From contig NC_014221.1 in the NCBI RefSeq assembly GCF_000092425.1, positions 338,001 to 402,000 on the forward strand: DNA of 64,000 bases, in the 5' to 3' direction. Of the stretch, positions 53,853-62,147 are shown one piece after another; the first letter of the stretch is position 1, and every line of letters starts with the position of its first letter. The notes beneath the pieces are model-generated. The model did not search any database. It saw nothing but the letters and a program-made list of their open reading frames with translations, and was not told the origin of the DNA. Both the position numbers and the translations under genes were made by a program. The stretch comes from Truepera radiovictrix DSM 17093 (GTDB lineage Bacteria; Deinococcota; Deinococci; Deinococcales; Trueperaceae).

Positions 53853-54710
53853 TCAGTTGTCGTTACGTTGTGAACGTCTCACAGGGGACCGGTCCCCGCG
53901 GTAGGGTTCCGGGTGGTACTGCACGCTGGGTTTGTTGCCCCGTGGTTGTGGGTAGAGGCTAATAAGGTCGTAGACTTCGTAGGGCATGTCGGTAACGATG
54001 GGGAGACCGAGCTCGCGCGCTTCGGTAACGCTGATGGGGTAATCGTGCGTCCAGGTTCCCTGACTGAGTTGTCGCGCTACCCTTTCGACCTTAGCGGTGT
54101 CCCACCCCTTGTGACGCAGCAGGTCGACGACGGTTTGATACACCTGTGCGAGGGCTTTTTGTGCGACGTCAGCGAAGATGAGGGTCTGGTCATCGATGTC
54201 TTTGGGGTCTTTGCGCTCGAGCACTTTGAGCAGCGACGCGGCGGGGTACTGCCCCAGCTGAGGGTCGACGGGACCCAAAACAGCGTTTTCGTCCATAACG
54301 ATCTCGTCGGCAGCGAGCGCGATCAACGTACCCCCGGACATGGCGTAGTGGGGGACGAACACCGTTACCTTGGCGGGGTGACGTAAGAGCGCCTCGGCGA
54401 TCTGCTCAGCAGCCAGCACGAGCCCGCCGGGGGTGTGCAAGACGAGATCGATAGGGACGGATTTGTCGGTAAGGCGAATCGCCCTAAGGACGTGTTCGGA
54501 GTCGTCGATATTGATGTAGCGCGAGATCGGCACCCCGAGGAGGTTGATCGCCTCTTGGCGGTGGATAAGCGTAATGGCCCGGCTTTTGCGCTTTTCCTCG
54601 AGCTGCCGCAACCTGCGCGCGCGGGTAGCGAAAAGGGTCTGCTGCTGGAAGTAAGGGGTCAGCGAAGAAAAGATGAAAAAAAGCCAAAACAGCTGAAAAA
54701 AAACGTCCAT
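53853..54710 (-). CDS. SDH-type membrane serine protease (ClpP/crotonase-like)
   Basis: 285 aa. One N-terminal membrane helix (VFFQLFWLFFIFSSLTPYF), a linker helix, then the protease fold: IDLVLHTPGGLVLAAEQIAEAL, VFVPHYAMSGGTLIALAADEIVMDENAVLGPVDPQLGQYP with the nucleophile Ser in AMSGG. It belongs to the serine dehydrogenase proteinase family, related to SppA; membrane or quality-control proteolysis is likely. 9 nt after the rhomboid gene on the same strand, so the two proteases probably share a transcript. Confidence 0.85.
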   Translation of the reverse strand: MDVFFQLFWLFFIFSSLTPYFQQQTLFATRARRLRQLEEKRKSRAITLIHRQEAINLLGVPISRYINIDDSEHVLRAIRLTDKSVPIDLVLHTPGGLVLAAEQIAEALLRHPAKVTVFVPHYAMSGGTLIALAADEIVMDENAVLGPVDPQLGQYPAASLLKVLERKDPKDIDDQTLIFADVAQKALAQVYQTVVDLLRHKGWDTAKVERVARQLSQGTWTHDYPISVTEARELGLPIVTDMPYEVYDLISLYPQPRGNKPSVQYHPEPYRGDRSPVRRSQRNDN

Positions 54711-54719
54711 GGCGCTCTC

Positions 54720-55397
54720 CTAATCGAAGTCGAAACCCTGCTGGTAGCTCGGTTGGCTGCGGTAAGGTGGGTGGTAGCACAGATGCTTTGCCAAAAGGAG
54801 ACCTACGGCAAAACCGCCTAGGTGGGCCCACCAGGCCACGCCGGGAAGGCCGAGAAGCCCATAGAGAAACTGAAAGAGCACCCAGTACGCAATGTAGGTT
54901 GCTACGGGAAACCAGAAGAAAAAGGGGAGGACAAACCAGACCATCGTCAGTACCCAAGCGCGTGAAAAGAACACCAGGTACCCTCCGAGAACCCCAGAGA
55001 TGGCTCCGGAGGCGCCGACCATCGGGAGCTGCGCGTCCGGCATGGCTAGCCCTTGGGTGAAGGCGGCCCCGACGCCAGCTAGGAGGTAGAGGATCACGTA
55101 ACGACCGCCCCCCAAGCGACCCTCTAAAGCGGGGCCGAAGACCCACAAAAACCAGAGGTTGCCGAGGAGGTGCCCGACGCTACCGTGCAGAAACATGCTC
55201 GTTACAAGACGGTGGCTTTGCTCAAGGGGGGCGTTGAAAAAGAGGGCGGGGACGAAGCCGTAGCGCAAAATACTCGCTTCAAACGCGCGCGCACCCCCTG
55301 AGACCTGCCAGAAAAAGACGAGGATGTTAAGCCATAGCAGCAGCTTGGTGACGAAGGCTGGACCGTGGTGAGCGACCGAGTCGCGCAGCGGCAGCAT
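54720..55397 (-). CDS. Rhomboid-family intramembrane serine protease
   Basis: 225 aa with six or so membrane helices. HLLGNLWFLWVFGPALE has the conserved H and N, GASGAISGVLGGYL the catalytic Ser, and WWAHLGGFAVGLLLA the catalytic His. It should cut single-pass membrane proteins. AAGGAGG lies 5 nt before the ATG at 55397, which decides against the GTG at 55403; a TATACT -10 box lies at 55417-55422. Confidence 0.92.
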   Translation of the reverse strand: MLPLRDSVAHHGPAFVTKLLLWLNILVFFWQVSGGARAFEASILRYGFVPALFFNAPLEQSHRLVTSMFLHGSVGHLLGNLWFLWVFGPALEGRLGGGRYVILYLLAGVGAAFTQGLAMPDAQLPMVGASGAISGVLGGYLVFFSRAWVLTMVWFVLPFFFWFPVATYIAYWVLFQFLYGLLGLPGVAWWAHLGGFAVGLLLAKHLCYHPPYRSQPSYQQGFDFD

Positions 55398-55474
55398 GGA
55401 CACCTCCTTGGCAGGTAGTATAGCAGGGCTCTAAAACTGCGCCACGTTTCAGCCGCTAGGCACGCCAGACTGGG

Positions 55475-55480
55475 TAGACT
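55475..55480 (+). promoter_or_regulatory. -10 box (TAGACT) of DUF151 gene, leaderless
   Basis: TAGACT ends 5 nt before the ATG at 55486; divergent from the rhomboid promoter 60 bp away. Confidence 0.5.
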
Positions 55481-55485
55481 GAGCC

Positions 55486-55923
55486 ATGGACGGGATGGTT
55501 AGGGCGGTGCTAGAAGATATCGCGGTCGCGGGGAGCGGCGAGTTTTTCGTCATGCTCCTGAAAACCGCCAAGGGGGAGTTTGTTCCCATCACCATCGGGC
55601 ACCTAGAGGCGATGTCGATCTTAGCAGGGCGCAGCAAAGAGCGCCTGCCGCGGCCCCTGTCGCACGACCTGATGCTCTCGGCGCTCGAGCTCCTAGGCGC
55701 CCGCATCGTACGCGTCGAGGTGACCGATCTCGTGACCACCGACGAAGGTGGCACCTTCTACGCGCGCTTGGTGCTCGAAAACCGCGGCATCGAGCTCGAG
55801 CTCGACGCGCGCCCTTCGGACGCGCTCGCGCTCGCCGTGCGGGTCGACGCCCCCCTCTGGGTCGCCGAGCGCGTGGTCGAGCGGGCGGGGCTGTCGGACT
55901 TTACGGGGGGGGCGGAAGCTTAA
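55486..55923 (+). CDS. Bifunctional nuclease family (DUF151) protein
   Basis: 145 aa. VMLLKTAKGEFVPITIGHLEAMSI, RPLSHDLMLSALELLGARIVRVEVTDL and ARLVLENRGIELELDARPSDALALAVRVDAPLWVAE fit DUF151 along its whole length. Plant homologues have dual nuclease activity; the bacterial role is unclear. Convergent with the ABC ATPase gene, with an 18-bp inverted repeat between. Confidence 0.88.
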   Translation: MDGMVRAVLEDIAVAGSGEFFVMLLKTAKGEFVPITIGHLEAMSILAGRSKERLPRPLSHDLMLSALELLGARIVRVEVTDLVTTDEGGTFYARLVLENRGIELELDARPSDALALAVRVDAPLWVAERVVERAGLSDFTGGAEA

Positions 55924-55928
55924 AAGTC

Positions 55929-56003
55929 AGCAATGAGTACCGAGCAACGAGCAATGAGTAGAGTATTATCACTCATTGCTCGTTGCTCATGGCTCATTGC
56001 TGC
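55929..56003. repeat. 18-bp perfect inverted repeat of GAGCAA/GAGCAATGAG words between convergent genes
   Basis: GAGCAACGAGCAATGAGT (55942-55959) and its exact reverse complement (55971-55988) with an 11-nt AT-rich loop; extra copies GCAATGAG (55930) and CTCATTGC (55993) flank it. It fills the 80-bp gap between convergent genes and may end both transcripts. Lower GC than the genes. Confidence 0.85.
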
Positions 56004-56813
56004 TTATAACCCGATACTCGGGTTGTCCCGCGGCCTCAGCCCGTAAGGGATGCAGAGCGGCACGCCGCTGCGCGGGTCGGTGACGATGTCGGCTTCGATG
56101 GCGAACACGCGGCGCAGGTTCTCCGGGGTCATCACCTCGGCGGGCGTGCCGGCGACCGCCACCTCCCCGCGGACGATGGCGACCATGTGCTGCGCGTAGC
56201 GGCTCGCGTGGTTGAGGTCGTGCACCACCATCACGATGGTGCGCCCCTCCTCGCGGTTGAGGCGCTCTAAAAGCTGCAGCACCTCGAGCTGGTGCGCCAT
56301 GTCGAGAAAGGTCGTGGGCTCGTCCAGAAGCAGCACGTCCGTCCCTTGGGCGAGCGCCATAGCGATCCACGCCCGCTGCCGCTGCCCCCCCGAGAGGCTG
56401 CCCACCGGCCGTTCGGCGAACACCGTCATACCGGTGAGCGCGAGCGCCTTATGGATCGCGCGGTGGTCGTCTCGGTTGAGCCCCCCGAGGCCGCGCTGGT
56501 GGGGGAAGCGCCCATACGAGACGAGCTCGTGGACGGTGAGGCCTTCGGGGGCTTCGGGGTTTTGCGGCAAGATGGCGAGCGCTTTGGCGACCTGTTTGGT
56601 GGACAGGCGGTGAATCGCCTTGCCGTCGAGGTAGGCCGCTCCCGAGCGCGGCTTTAAAATGCGCGCGAGCGCCTTGAGGATGGTCGACTTGCCCGAGCCG
56701 TTGGCGCCGACGAGCGCGGTGATCTGCCCTTCGGGGATGGCGAGCGACAAATCGGGGACGATGAGCTGCTCGAGGTAGCCCAGCGAGAGGTGTTGGGTGT
56801 GCAAGGTAGGCAT
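56004..56813 (-). CDS. Iron/siderophore-type ABC transporter ATP-binding protein
   Basis: 269 aa. Walker [40 protein letters not shown], signature [17 protein letters not shown] and Walker [21 protein letters not shown] are those of the FecE/FhuC group that drives iron-siderophore or cobalamin import. Its permease and binding protein are not next to it, which is unusual. It has a strong two-box promoter. Confidence 0.9.
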   Translation of the reverse strand: MPTLHTQHLSLGYLEQLIVPDLSLAIPEGQITALVGANGSGKSTILKALARILKPRSGAAYLDGKAIHRLSTKQVAKALAILPQNPEAPEGLTVHELVSYGRFPHQRGLGGLNRDDHRAIHKALALTGMTVFAERPVGSLSGGQRQRAWIAMALAQGTDVLLLDEPTTFLDMAHQLEVLQLLERLNREEGRTIVMVVHDLNHASRYAQHMVAIVRGEVAVAGTPAEVMTPENLRRVFAIEADIVTDPRSGVPLCIPYGLRPRDNPSIGL

Positions 56814-56860
56814 TACAAAACTCCAAGCACATGAAAGCCGAGCACGAGGCTCGGATATGT

Positions 56861-56889
56861 ACTGTACGCGTTTCTGTGGGGGGTGTCAA
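56861..56889 (-). promoter_or_regulatory. Two-box promoter of the ABC ATPase gene with leader hairpin
   Basis: On the minus strand TTGACA (56889-56884), 17 bp, TACAGT (56866-56861). The leader then holds CCGAGC-ctcgt-GCTCGG (56839-56855), a 6-bp stem. Confidence 0.75.
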
Positions 56890-56904
56890 ATGAGGGGCAG
56901 CGAT

Positions 56905-56958
56905 AAGTGGAGGGAGCAACGAGCCATGCGTCGAGGCTTGTCGCTCACGGCTCATCGC
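56905..56958. repeat. Degenerate copy of the GAGCAACGAGC repeat
   Basis: GGGAGCAACGAGCCATGCG ... CGCTCACGGCTCATCGCT lies upstream of the ABC promoter and just after the permease stop. The words are shared with the repeat at 55929 and arranged as an imperfect inverted repeat. Confidence 0.55.
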
Positions 56959-58197
56959 TTAGCTTGCAAGCCACCACCACCCGAAGAGCAGCGTCAGCAG
57001 CGTGATCGGCGCGCCCAGCTTGAAAAACGCCCAGAAGGAGACCTTGACCCCCTCGCGGCGCGCGCGTTCGGCCACGATGAGGTTGGCGACCGCGCCCGCG
57101 AGCGTGAGGTTGCCGGCCAAGGTCGAGGCCATCGCGACGGCCAACCACGCCGTCTGCGGGTCGCTGAGCCGCGGCACCACCGGCGCGATGAGGAGCACGG
57201 TGGGGACGTTTGACAGCACGTTCGACAGGAGAGCGACGGCGGCGACCAAGGAGGCGAGCCCGGCGTCTAGGAGGGGTTGCACGGGCGCGAACAGGGGGGC
57301 GCTCGCGCCGCTCGCCCCGAGCGCCCCGACGGTGACGAAAAGGCCGGCAAAGAGCAGCAGGAGGTTCCAGTCGAGCTCGGCGAGGAGCTTGTCGGCCGGA
57401 ATCCCCCCGACGAGCAGCAGGGCGGTAGCGGCGAGCAGCGCGGCTTCGGCGACGGGCGCGCCGAGCGCAAAGGCGGCGAGCATCCCCGCGACGACCCCCC
57501 CGATGCGCCACCTCGAGCCCTCCCTGGGCGCCTTGAGGTCGTCGGGCAGGGCGCTCGGGTTGGGGGTGACGGGGCGCCGAAACTCGCGGGGGTGGCTGAG
57601 GGCGACGAGCGCGACGACCACGACGAGGCCAACGAGCGCCACGGGGGCCAAAGCCCGCGCGAAGGCGAGGTAGCCGATCCCCCCCTGCACCCCGACGACG
57701 AGGTTTTGCGGGTTGCCAGTCAGGGTCGCGACGCTGCCGACGTTCGCGCTCGCCGCGAGCGCGACCAGGTAAGGGACCGGTTTGAGCCCGAGCTCGAGGC
57801 ACACCCGCAGCACCAAAGGGGTAAACATCAAGACCACGGTGTCGTTGAGGAAAAAGGCCGAGATGACCCCCGCGGTGAAGCAGAGCACGACGAGGAGCCC
57901 CAACGCGCTGCGCGCGCGCGACACCGCCAGGCGGGTCAGCAGGCGGAAGAGCCCTACGTGCGTCAGGGCGGCGTTAACGACCATCAGCGCAAAGAGCAGC
58001 GTGAGGATCTCGCCGTCGATGAGCGCCCACGCCTCGCGCAGCTCGAGCACCCCGGCGGCGACGAGCACACCGGCGCCGACGAGGGCGATGGTGGCGCGGT
58101 TGAGGTGCAGCCCCGGCAGGCGCCCGAAGGCGACGCCCAAAAGGGTGACCGAGGCGGTGGCCAGCGTGAGGGTCTGGTCGGGGGTCAAGGGTGGCAT
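56959..58197 (-). CDS. ArsB/NhaD-superfamily anion permease
   Basis: 412 aa with about eleven hydrophobic segments in two halves. FFLNDTVVLMFTPLVLRV, ASANVGSVATLTGNPQNLVVG and LSNVLSNVPTVLLIAPVV are the two hairpin motifs of the ion transporter superfamily. Substrate may be arsenite, dicarboxylate/sulfate or Na+/H+; the sequence cannot decide. No arsenic genes nearby. Confidence 0.85.
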   Translation of the reverse strand: MPPLTPDQTLTLATASVTLLGVAFGRLPGLHLNRATIALVGAGVLVAAGVLELREAWALIDGEILTLLFALMVVNAALTHVGLFRLLTRLAVSRARSALGLLVVLCFTAGVISAFFLNDTVVLMFTPLVLRVCLELGLKPVPYLVALAASANVGSVATLTGNPQNLVVGVQGGIGYLAFARALAPVALVGLVVVVALVALSHPREFRRPVTPNPSALPDDLKAPREGSRWRIGGVVAGMLAAFALGAPVAEAALLAATALLLVGGIPADKLLAELDWNLLLLFAGLFVTVGALGASGASAPLFAPVQPLLDAGLASLVAAVALLSNVLSNVPTVLLIAPVVPRLSDPQTAWLAVAMASTLAGNLTLAGAVANLIVAERARREGVKVSFWAFFKLGAPITLLTLLFGWWWLAS

Positions 58198-58246
58198 GGG
58201 GACAGCTTATCGGGCTTTGCCGCCGCGCGGCGCCGCAGCCTGCGCC

Positions 58247-58711
58247 TCAGGGGCTCGCCGCTGCGCGGCAGCGCCCGCACCGGCCCGTGAGCACGGCGTG
58301 CGGTTCAAAGAGCTGCCAGCCGTGCGCGGCGCTCCGCGCCCGCAGCGCGTCTACGTACGCCGTCGGCAGCGTGAGCGGCACGACGCCACCGCAACGTCGG
58401 CAGAGGAGGTAGACACCCGCAGCCTCCGCCCGAACGAAGAGGGTGCTGCACCCGGGGGCGCGCAGGGCGCGGACGAGGCCGCGGCGCTCGAGCGCCCCGA
58501 GCGCCGTGTAGATGCTCGACAGCGCGAGCGGCAGACCGTCCTCTGCGAGCGCGCGCTGCACCCCTTCGGCGGTCGTCGGGCCGAGCCGTGGTAGCACCTC
58601 TAAAAGCGCCCCGGGCGCACCCGAGCGCACGCTCCGGAGGGGGGGCGGGGTACGTTCCGTCGGCCGCGGCGAGCGCCCGTGATGGGGTGGGGAGCGAAGA
58701 GGGCGTTTCAT
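58247..58711 (-). CDS. Fur-family transcriptional regulator, divergent
   Basis: 154 aa. N-terminal winged helix (LGPTTAEGVQRALAEDGLPLALSSIYTALGALERRGLVRAL) and the structural-zinc knuckles CRRCG and CGRCR. The usual regulatory metal signature HHHDHxxC is absent; the site reads GVYLLCRRCG. So it may sense something other than iron or use another metal site. Start ATG 58711 (GTG 58714 possible). Confidence 0.8.
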   Translation of the reverse strand: MKRPLRSPPHHGRSPRPTERTPPPLRSVRSGAPGALLEVLPRLGPTTAEGVQRALAEDGLPLALSSIYTALGALERRGLVRALRAPGCSTLFVRAEAAGVYLLCRRCGGVVPLTLPTAYVDALRARSAAHGWQLFEPHAVLTGRCGRCRAAASP

Positions 58712-58722
58712 CACCGGTTAAA

Positions 58723-58741
58723 CCCGAGTTTAACACTCGGG
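58723..58741. promoter_or_regulatory. Perfect palindrome over the fur-like promoter
   Basis: CCCGAGT-TTAAC-ACTCGGG, 7-bp arms. Its centre contains a minus-strand -10 (TAAACT, 58732-58727), 12-15 nt before the start. A repressor bound here would block its own gene. Confidence 0.65.
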
Positions 58742-58772
58742 ATTGGCTCATGCTAGCGGGTTCGGCCAAGGG

Positions 58773-59267
58773 TTAGGGGGCGCGGGGGCTGGCGCGTTGC
58801 ACCGTCTCCTCGTGCAGGAGGCGCAGCACGTAGTCGCGAAAGGCGCGGTCTTCACCCTCGAGCAGCGACGGGAGCGCCTCCCGGAAGTCCTCGCGGCGGC
58901 ACCAGCCGCGCAGGTAGTCCTCCCAGGTCTGCCAGAGCCGCGCCCGCCTTGCGGTCATGGGGCCGTCGTAGACGAGCATAAACGCCTGCTCAAAAAGGCC
59001 CAGGAGGGTGTCGAAGAGCGCGCGCTGCCGCTCGCGCTGTTCGTCGTCGAGCGTGGGGGTGCCGTGCCGGGTGAGGAGTTTGAGGTCGGCGTGCTCGAGC
59101 ACGAGCGCCATAAACTCGGTGTAGGCTTCGGCGAGCGACTGGTAGAGCGCGTCCTCTTCGTTGCGCCGCGCCTTGCGCTGCTCGAGGATAAAGACGACCA
59201 GGGCAAACGGCAAACCGACAATGGTGACGACGTGGCTGAGCACTTCAAGCCAGAACATGAGCTCCAT
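58773..59267 (-). CDS. Membrane-anchored helical protein, unknown
   Basis: 164 aa from ATG 59267. One N-terminal membrane helix (LSHVVTIVGLPFALVVFILEQRK) then a long charged helical part (RRNEEDALYQSLAEAYTEFMALVLEH, WQTWEDYLRGWCRREDFREALPSLL). It resembles membrane-anchored proteins of unknown function seen in many bacteria. A TTG at 59282 is an alternative start. Stop 32 bp before the fur palindrome. Confidence 0.7.
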   Translation of the reverse strand: MELMFWLEVLSHVVTIVGLPFALVVFILEQRKARRNEEDALYQSLAEAYTEFMALVLEHADLKLLTRHGTPTLDDEQRERQRALFDTLLGLFEQAFMLVYDGPMTARRARLWQTWEDYLRGWCRREDFREALPSLLEGEDRAFRDYVLRLLHEETVQRASPRAP

Positions 59268-59359
59268 AGCGTGCCGCTCCAAAGCGCCTCAAGTGAGAGT
59301 TGGCGGTAGGGGTCGGTCGAAGGGGTCGTAGCGGTCTGCAAGGTGCCCGGAACCGAGGT

Positions 59360-60553
59360 TCACGCCGGGGGTGGCGTGAGCGCCCGGGAGGCGGCCTCGA
59401 GGGCCTCTGGCACCCGTGCGGTCTCGGGGCCGCTCCCTTGAGCGCGCGCTGGTGTGCCGCCGCCGCGCCCGCGGAGATAGGGTAGCGCTGCCCGCAGCGC
59501 CGCGCGCAGGTCGCCCTCCCCCGCGGCAGGCCGCGCAAAGAGGAGCTGGGCGCGGCCCTCGCGGGGTGCGGCGAGCAGGGCAGTGAGCCCCCGTTCGGTG
59601 AGCTGCCCAGCGAGCGGCTCCAAGAGGTCAGCCTGGTCCTCGCGCAGCGCGTAGCACACCACCCCGCCGCTGGCGCTTCGTCCGAGCTCAGCGGCGAGTC
59701 CCGCGGCGAGGCGGGCTCGGGCCGCCTCGAGGTCGCGCTGAAGGTCGTGCAGCGCCGCCTGCAGAGCGCCTACGCGGGCGCTGAGGTCGCTGGGGCGCGC
59801 GCTAAAGCGCGCGGCGAGGTCGCTCACGAGCTGGTGCTTGACCCCGTAGTCGGCCTGCGCCTCCCACCCCGCCGCGAAGTGGACGCGGGTCAGGGCGCCC
59901 CGGATGCGCTCTAACTTGAGCACCTTGAGCGGGAGCGCCTCACCCGTGCACCGCACGTGCGTTCCGCCGCACGCCGAGAGCTCAAAGTCGCCCATCTGCA
60001 CGAGCCGCACCCTGCCGGTGACCTTGGGGGGGCGGCGAAGCGGGTAGCGGCTCAGCTCCCCCTCGTCGACCTCGAAGGTCGTGACCGCCAGCGCGGCGTA
60101 CATGGCCTCCAGGGCGAGCGTTTCGGCCTGCGCCGCATCCTCGGCGCTCGGCGCCCCCGCGAGGTCGAGCGTGCACACCGACCCCGCGAGGCTGACCGCG
60201 CGCGTCTCGAAGGCGGGCGCAAGGCGGTAAAACGCCTGCGACAGGAGGTGCTGGGCACTGTGGCGCTGCATGTGGCGGTAGCGCCGCGACCAGTCGAGCG
60301 CCCCCTCCACGCGCGCGCCCACCTCGGGGCGCCCCGCGACGAGGTGCCAGACCGCGTCGCCTTCGAGCTTGACGTCGGTCACCGCTGCGCCCCCGAGCGT
60401 ACCCGTGTCGTGAGGCTGGCCGCCGGAGGTCGGATAAAAGAGCGTGTCCTCTAGGCGCACCCAGCTCTGACCCGTAGCCCCCGGTGCGGGTCGAACGTCA
60501 AGCACCGCGCTCGCAAACGTCCTCTGGTAGCTGTTACGCTGGTAGAGCTGCAC
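59360..60553 (-). CDS. AlaX-type alanyl-tRNA editing protein with DHHA1-like tail
   Basis: 397 aa. The AlaRS editing fold: TLFYPTSGGQPHDTGTL, HMQRHSAQHLLSQAFYRL (HxxxH zinc ligands) and FELSACGGTHVRCTG (CxxxH). A coiled-coil link and a DHHA1-like domain (~290-370) follow, so it is the long AlaX form. It hydrolyses Ser or Gly wrongly loaded on tRNA-Ala. Confidence 0.9.
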   Translation of the reverse strand: MQLYQRNSYQRTFASAVLDVRPAPGATGQSWVRLEDTLFYPTSGGQPHDTGTLGGAAVTDVKLEGDAVWHLVAGRPEVGARVEGALDWSRRYRHMQRHSAQHLLSQAFYRLAPAFETRAVSLAGSVCTLDLAGAPSAEDAAQAETLALEAMYAALAVTTFEVDEGELSRYPLRRPPKVTGRVRLVQMGDFELSACGGTHVRCTGEALPLKVLKLERIRGALTRVHFAAGWEAQADYGVKHQLVSDLAARFSARPSDLSARVGALQAALHDLQRDLEAARARLAAGLAAELGRSASGGVVCYALREDQADLLEPLAGQLTERGLTALLAAPREGRAQLLFARPAAGEGDLRAALRAALPYLRGRGGGTPARAQGSGPETARVPEALEAASRALTPPPA

Positions 60554-60613
60554 ACGCTACTTTACCAGCGGCGTGGGCGTCGCTTGCCGAAACCCCCGGG
60601 AGACCCCGTTCGG

Positions 60614-60619
60614 TAGACT
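60614..60619 (+). promoter_or_regulatory. -10 box (TAGACT) of folE
   Basis: TAGACT 16 nt before the folE ATG at 60636, with AGAGGT between; this decides the start. Confidence 0.5.
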
Positions 60620-60635
60620 GAGCCAGAGGTACGCG

Positions 60636-61253
60636 ATGCACCAGATTCCACCCCCCGCCCCCAGCCCCCTCGAGCTCGATGACCCCAGCCCGCTCCCCGA
60701 AGCGCAGGCGCTCGAGGCGACCGTCGCGCGCCTTATCGCGCAGCTCGGCGAGGACGTCACGCGCGAAGGCCTGCAGCGCACGCCCGCGCGCGTCGCGCGC
60801 TCGCTGCGCTTTTTGACGAGCGGTTACGCCCAAGACGCCCAGAGTGTGGTGCGCGGCGCGCTCTTTCGCGCCGAGGGCGCGGAGCTCGTCGTGGTCAAGG
60901 GGCTCGAGTTCTACTCGCTCTGCGAACACCACCTGCTGCCCTTTTTCGGCCGCGTCCACATAGGCTACGTGCCCGGCGAGCACATCCTGGGTCTTAGCAA
61001 GTTCGCCCGCGTCGTCGACGTGTTCGCGCGGCGCTTGCAGGTGCAGGAGCGGCTGACGGTGCAGGTCGCCGACGCCCTCGAGGGGGTGCTGCGCCCCCGC
61101 GGGGTCGGGGTCGTCGTCGAGGCGAGTCACCTCTGCATGATGATGCGCGGGGTGCAGCAGCAGGGCTCGAGCACGCGCACGAGCGTCTTGCGCGGGGTGC
61201 TCGGGGACCCCGGGGTGCGGGAGGAGTTTCTGCGCGCGATCAACACGCCTTAG
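60636..61253 (+). CDS. folE: GTP cyclohydrolase I
   Basis: 205 aa. Zinc site FYSLCEHHLLPFFGRVHIGYVP, then GLSKFARVVDVFARRLQVQERLT and VVVEASHLCMMMRGVQQQGSSTRTS with the second Cys. It opens GTP to dihydroneopterin triphosphate for folate or queuosine. The proline-rich first ~20 residues are variable in the family. Other folate genes are not near. Confidence 0.95.
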   Translation: MHQIPPPAPSPLELDDPSPLPEAQALEATVARLIAQLGEDVTREGLQRTPARVARSLRFLTSGYAQDAQSVVRGALFRAEGAELVVVKGLEFYSLCEHHLLPFFGRVHIGYVPGEHILGLSKFARVVDVFARRLQVQERLTVQVADALEGVLRPRGVGVVVEASHLCMMMRGVQQQGSSTRTSVLRGVLGDPGVREEFLRAINTP

Positions 61254-61340
61254 CTCGCGAGCGGCCGGCCCACGCGCTTCTAGCGACCGTGGCGACCGTT
61301 GGTGGCCGGCTGCTCCCCACACGACCTGATGTGGCCCGGT

Positions 61341-61360
61341 ACACAACTGGACACAACTGG
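61341..61360. repeat. Exact 10-bp tandem duplication
   Basis: ACACAACTGG occurs twice head to tail in the 253-bp gap after folE; the rest of that gap shows only the terminator at 61427. Confidence 0.7.
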
Positions 61361-61426
61361 CCAGATACCCAACGCGCCTCGGCCACGGCGCCGTCCGAGA
61401 CGCGTTGCGTCCGGTTCGCCCAAGCG

Positions 61427-61460
61427 AAAACCCTCGCTAGGCGGCGCCCAACGAGGGTTT
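61427..61460 (-). terminator. Rho-independent terminator of the 121-aa gene
   Basis: AAACCCTCG / CGAGGGTTT, 9-bp stem with a 15-nt loop; on the minus strand the stem ends in TTTT. It lies 47 bp after the stop at 61507. Confidence 0.7.
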
Positions 61461-61506
61461 CGGGGTAGCCTCCGGCCTGGAGGACGCGACGCGCGGCTCA
61501 TCCCCC

Positions 61507-61872
61507 CTACGCGTCGCCGGCGAACAGCGCGTCGTAGTGCGCCTGCACCAGGGGCTCGAGGTCGCGGCCGTCCTCGAGGTAAACCCACACCTTGGCGAGC
61601 GACGAGAGCCCTCCGTAGAGGCGGCAGACGTCGCGCTGCAGGGCCTCGGGATCGGCCTTGCCAGCGCGGCAGAGGTTGCACGAGGTCGCCTCGAGCTGCT
61701 CCGCTACCATCCCCTCGAGACCGGCGACGGTGCGGGCGGCGGTGGCGTAGTTGGGGTGCGCGCGCACCGCTTCGGCGAGTTTGTGCAGTTCGAAAAGGGC
61801 GCGTCGGCGGTCGCAAAGGAGCGCGTAGCGGGTGCGGTTGGTGGCGGCCGTGTTGCGTGCAGTGTGGTCCAT
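61507..61872 (-). CDS. Small soluble helical protein, unknown
   Basis: 121 aa, mainly helical (RRALFELHKLAEAVRAHPNYATAARTVAGLEGMVAEQLE), with one CNLCRAG pair of cysteines and a following C. No known motif. Own terminator behind it. The 275-bp gap upstream (61873-62147) holds no gene apart from the dps terminator. Confidence 0.6.
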   Translation of the reverse strand: MDHTARNTAATNRTRYALLCDRRRALFELHKLAEAVRAHPNYATAARTVAGLEGMVAEQLEATSCNLCRAGKADPEALQRDVCRLYGGLSSLAKVWVYLEDGRDLEPLVQAHYDALFAGDA

Positions 61873-62083
61873 AGCGTCCGTTACGGGGTGTGGTGTGGGC
61901 AGCGCGTGCCGAGAAGACTCTACCAGGCGCCGCCCCTAATGTCTAGCATTATAGTCGGAATTGGTCACGTGAAGGCATGCTGCGCGACCTCGAGCGGTTC
62001 CGGTAGCGGGCGCCGCCGCAACCGCTACGCACCCCAGCCGCCCTGGGAAGGGGCTGCAAGCTGACCAGACCGCTCCAAGCCAA

Positions 62084-62105
62084 AGGAGCGGGGTTCCCCG
62101 CTCCT
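62084..62105 (-). terminator. Terminator of dps
   Basis: Perfect 10-bp stem AGGAGCGGGG / CCCCGCTCCT with a 2-base TT centre, followed on the minus strand by TTTGG; 42 bp after the dps stop. Confidence 0.65.
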
Positions 62106-62147
62106 AGAGGTGCTCGTGATCGTTATGAAGGGCTTCTGGGCAAGCCG

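Noticed and set aside
57277-58290. 337-codon plus-strand ORF opposite the anion permease
   Set aside because: Charged low-complexity antisense shadow; the minus-strand frame has clear transporter motifs.
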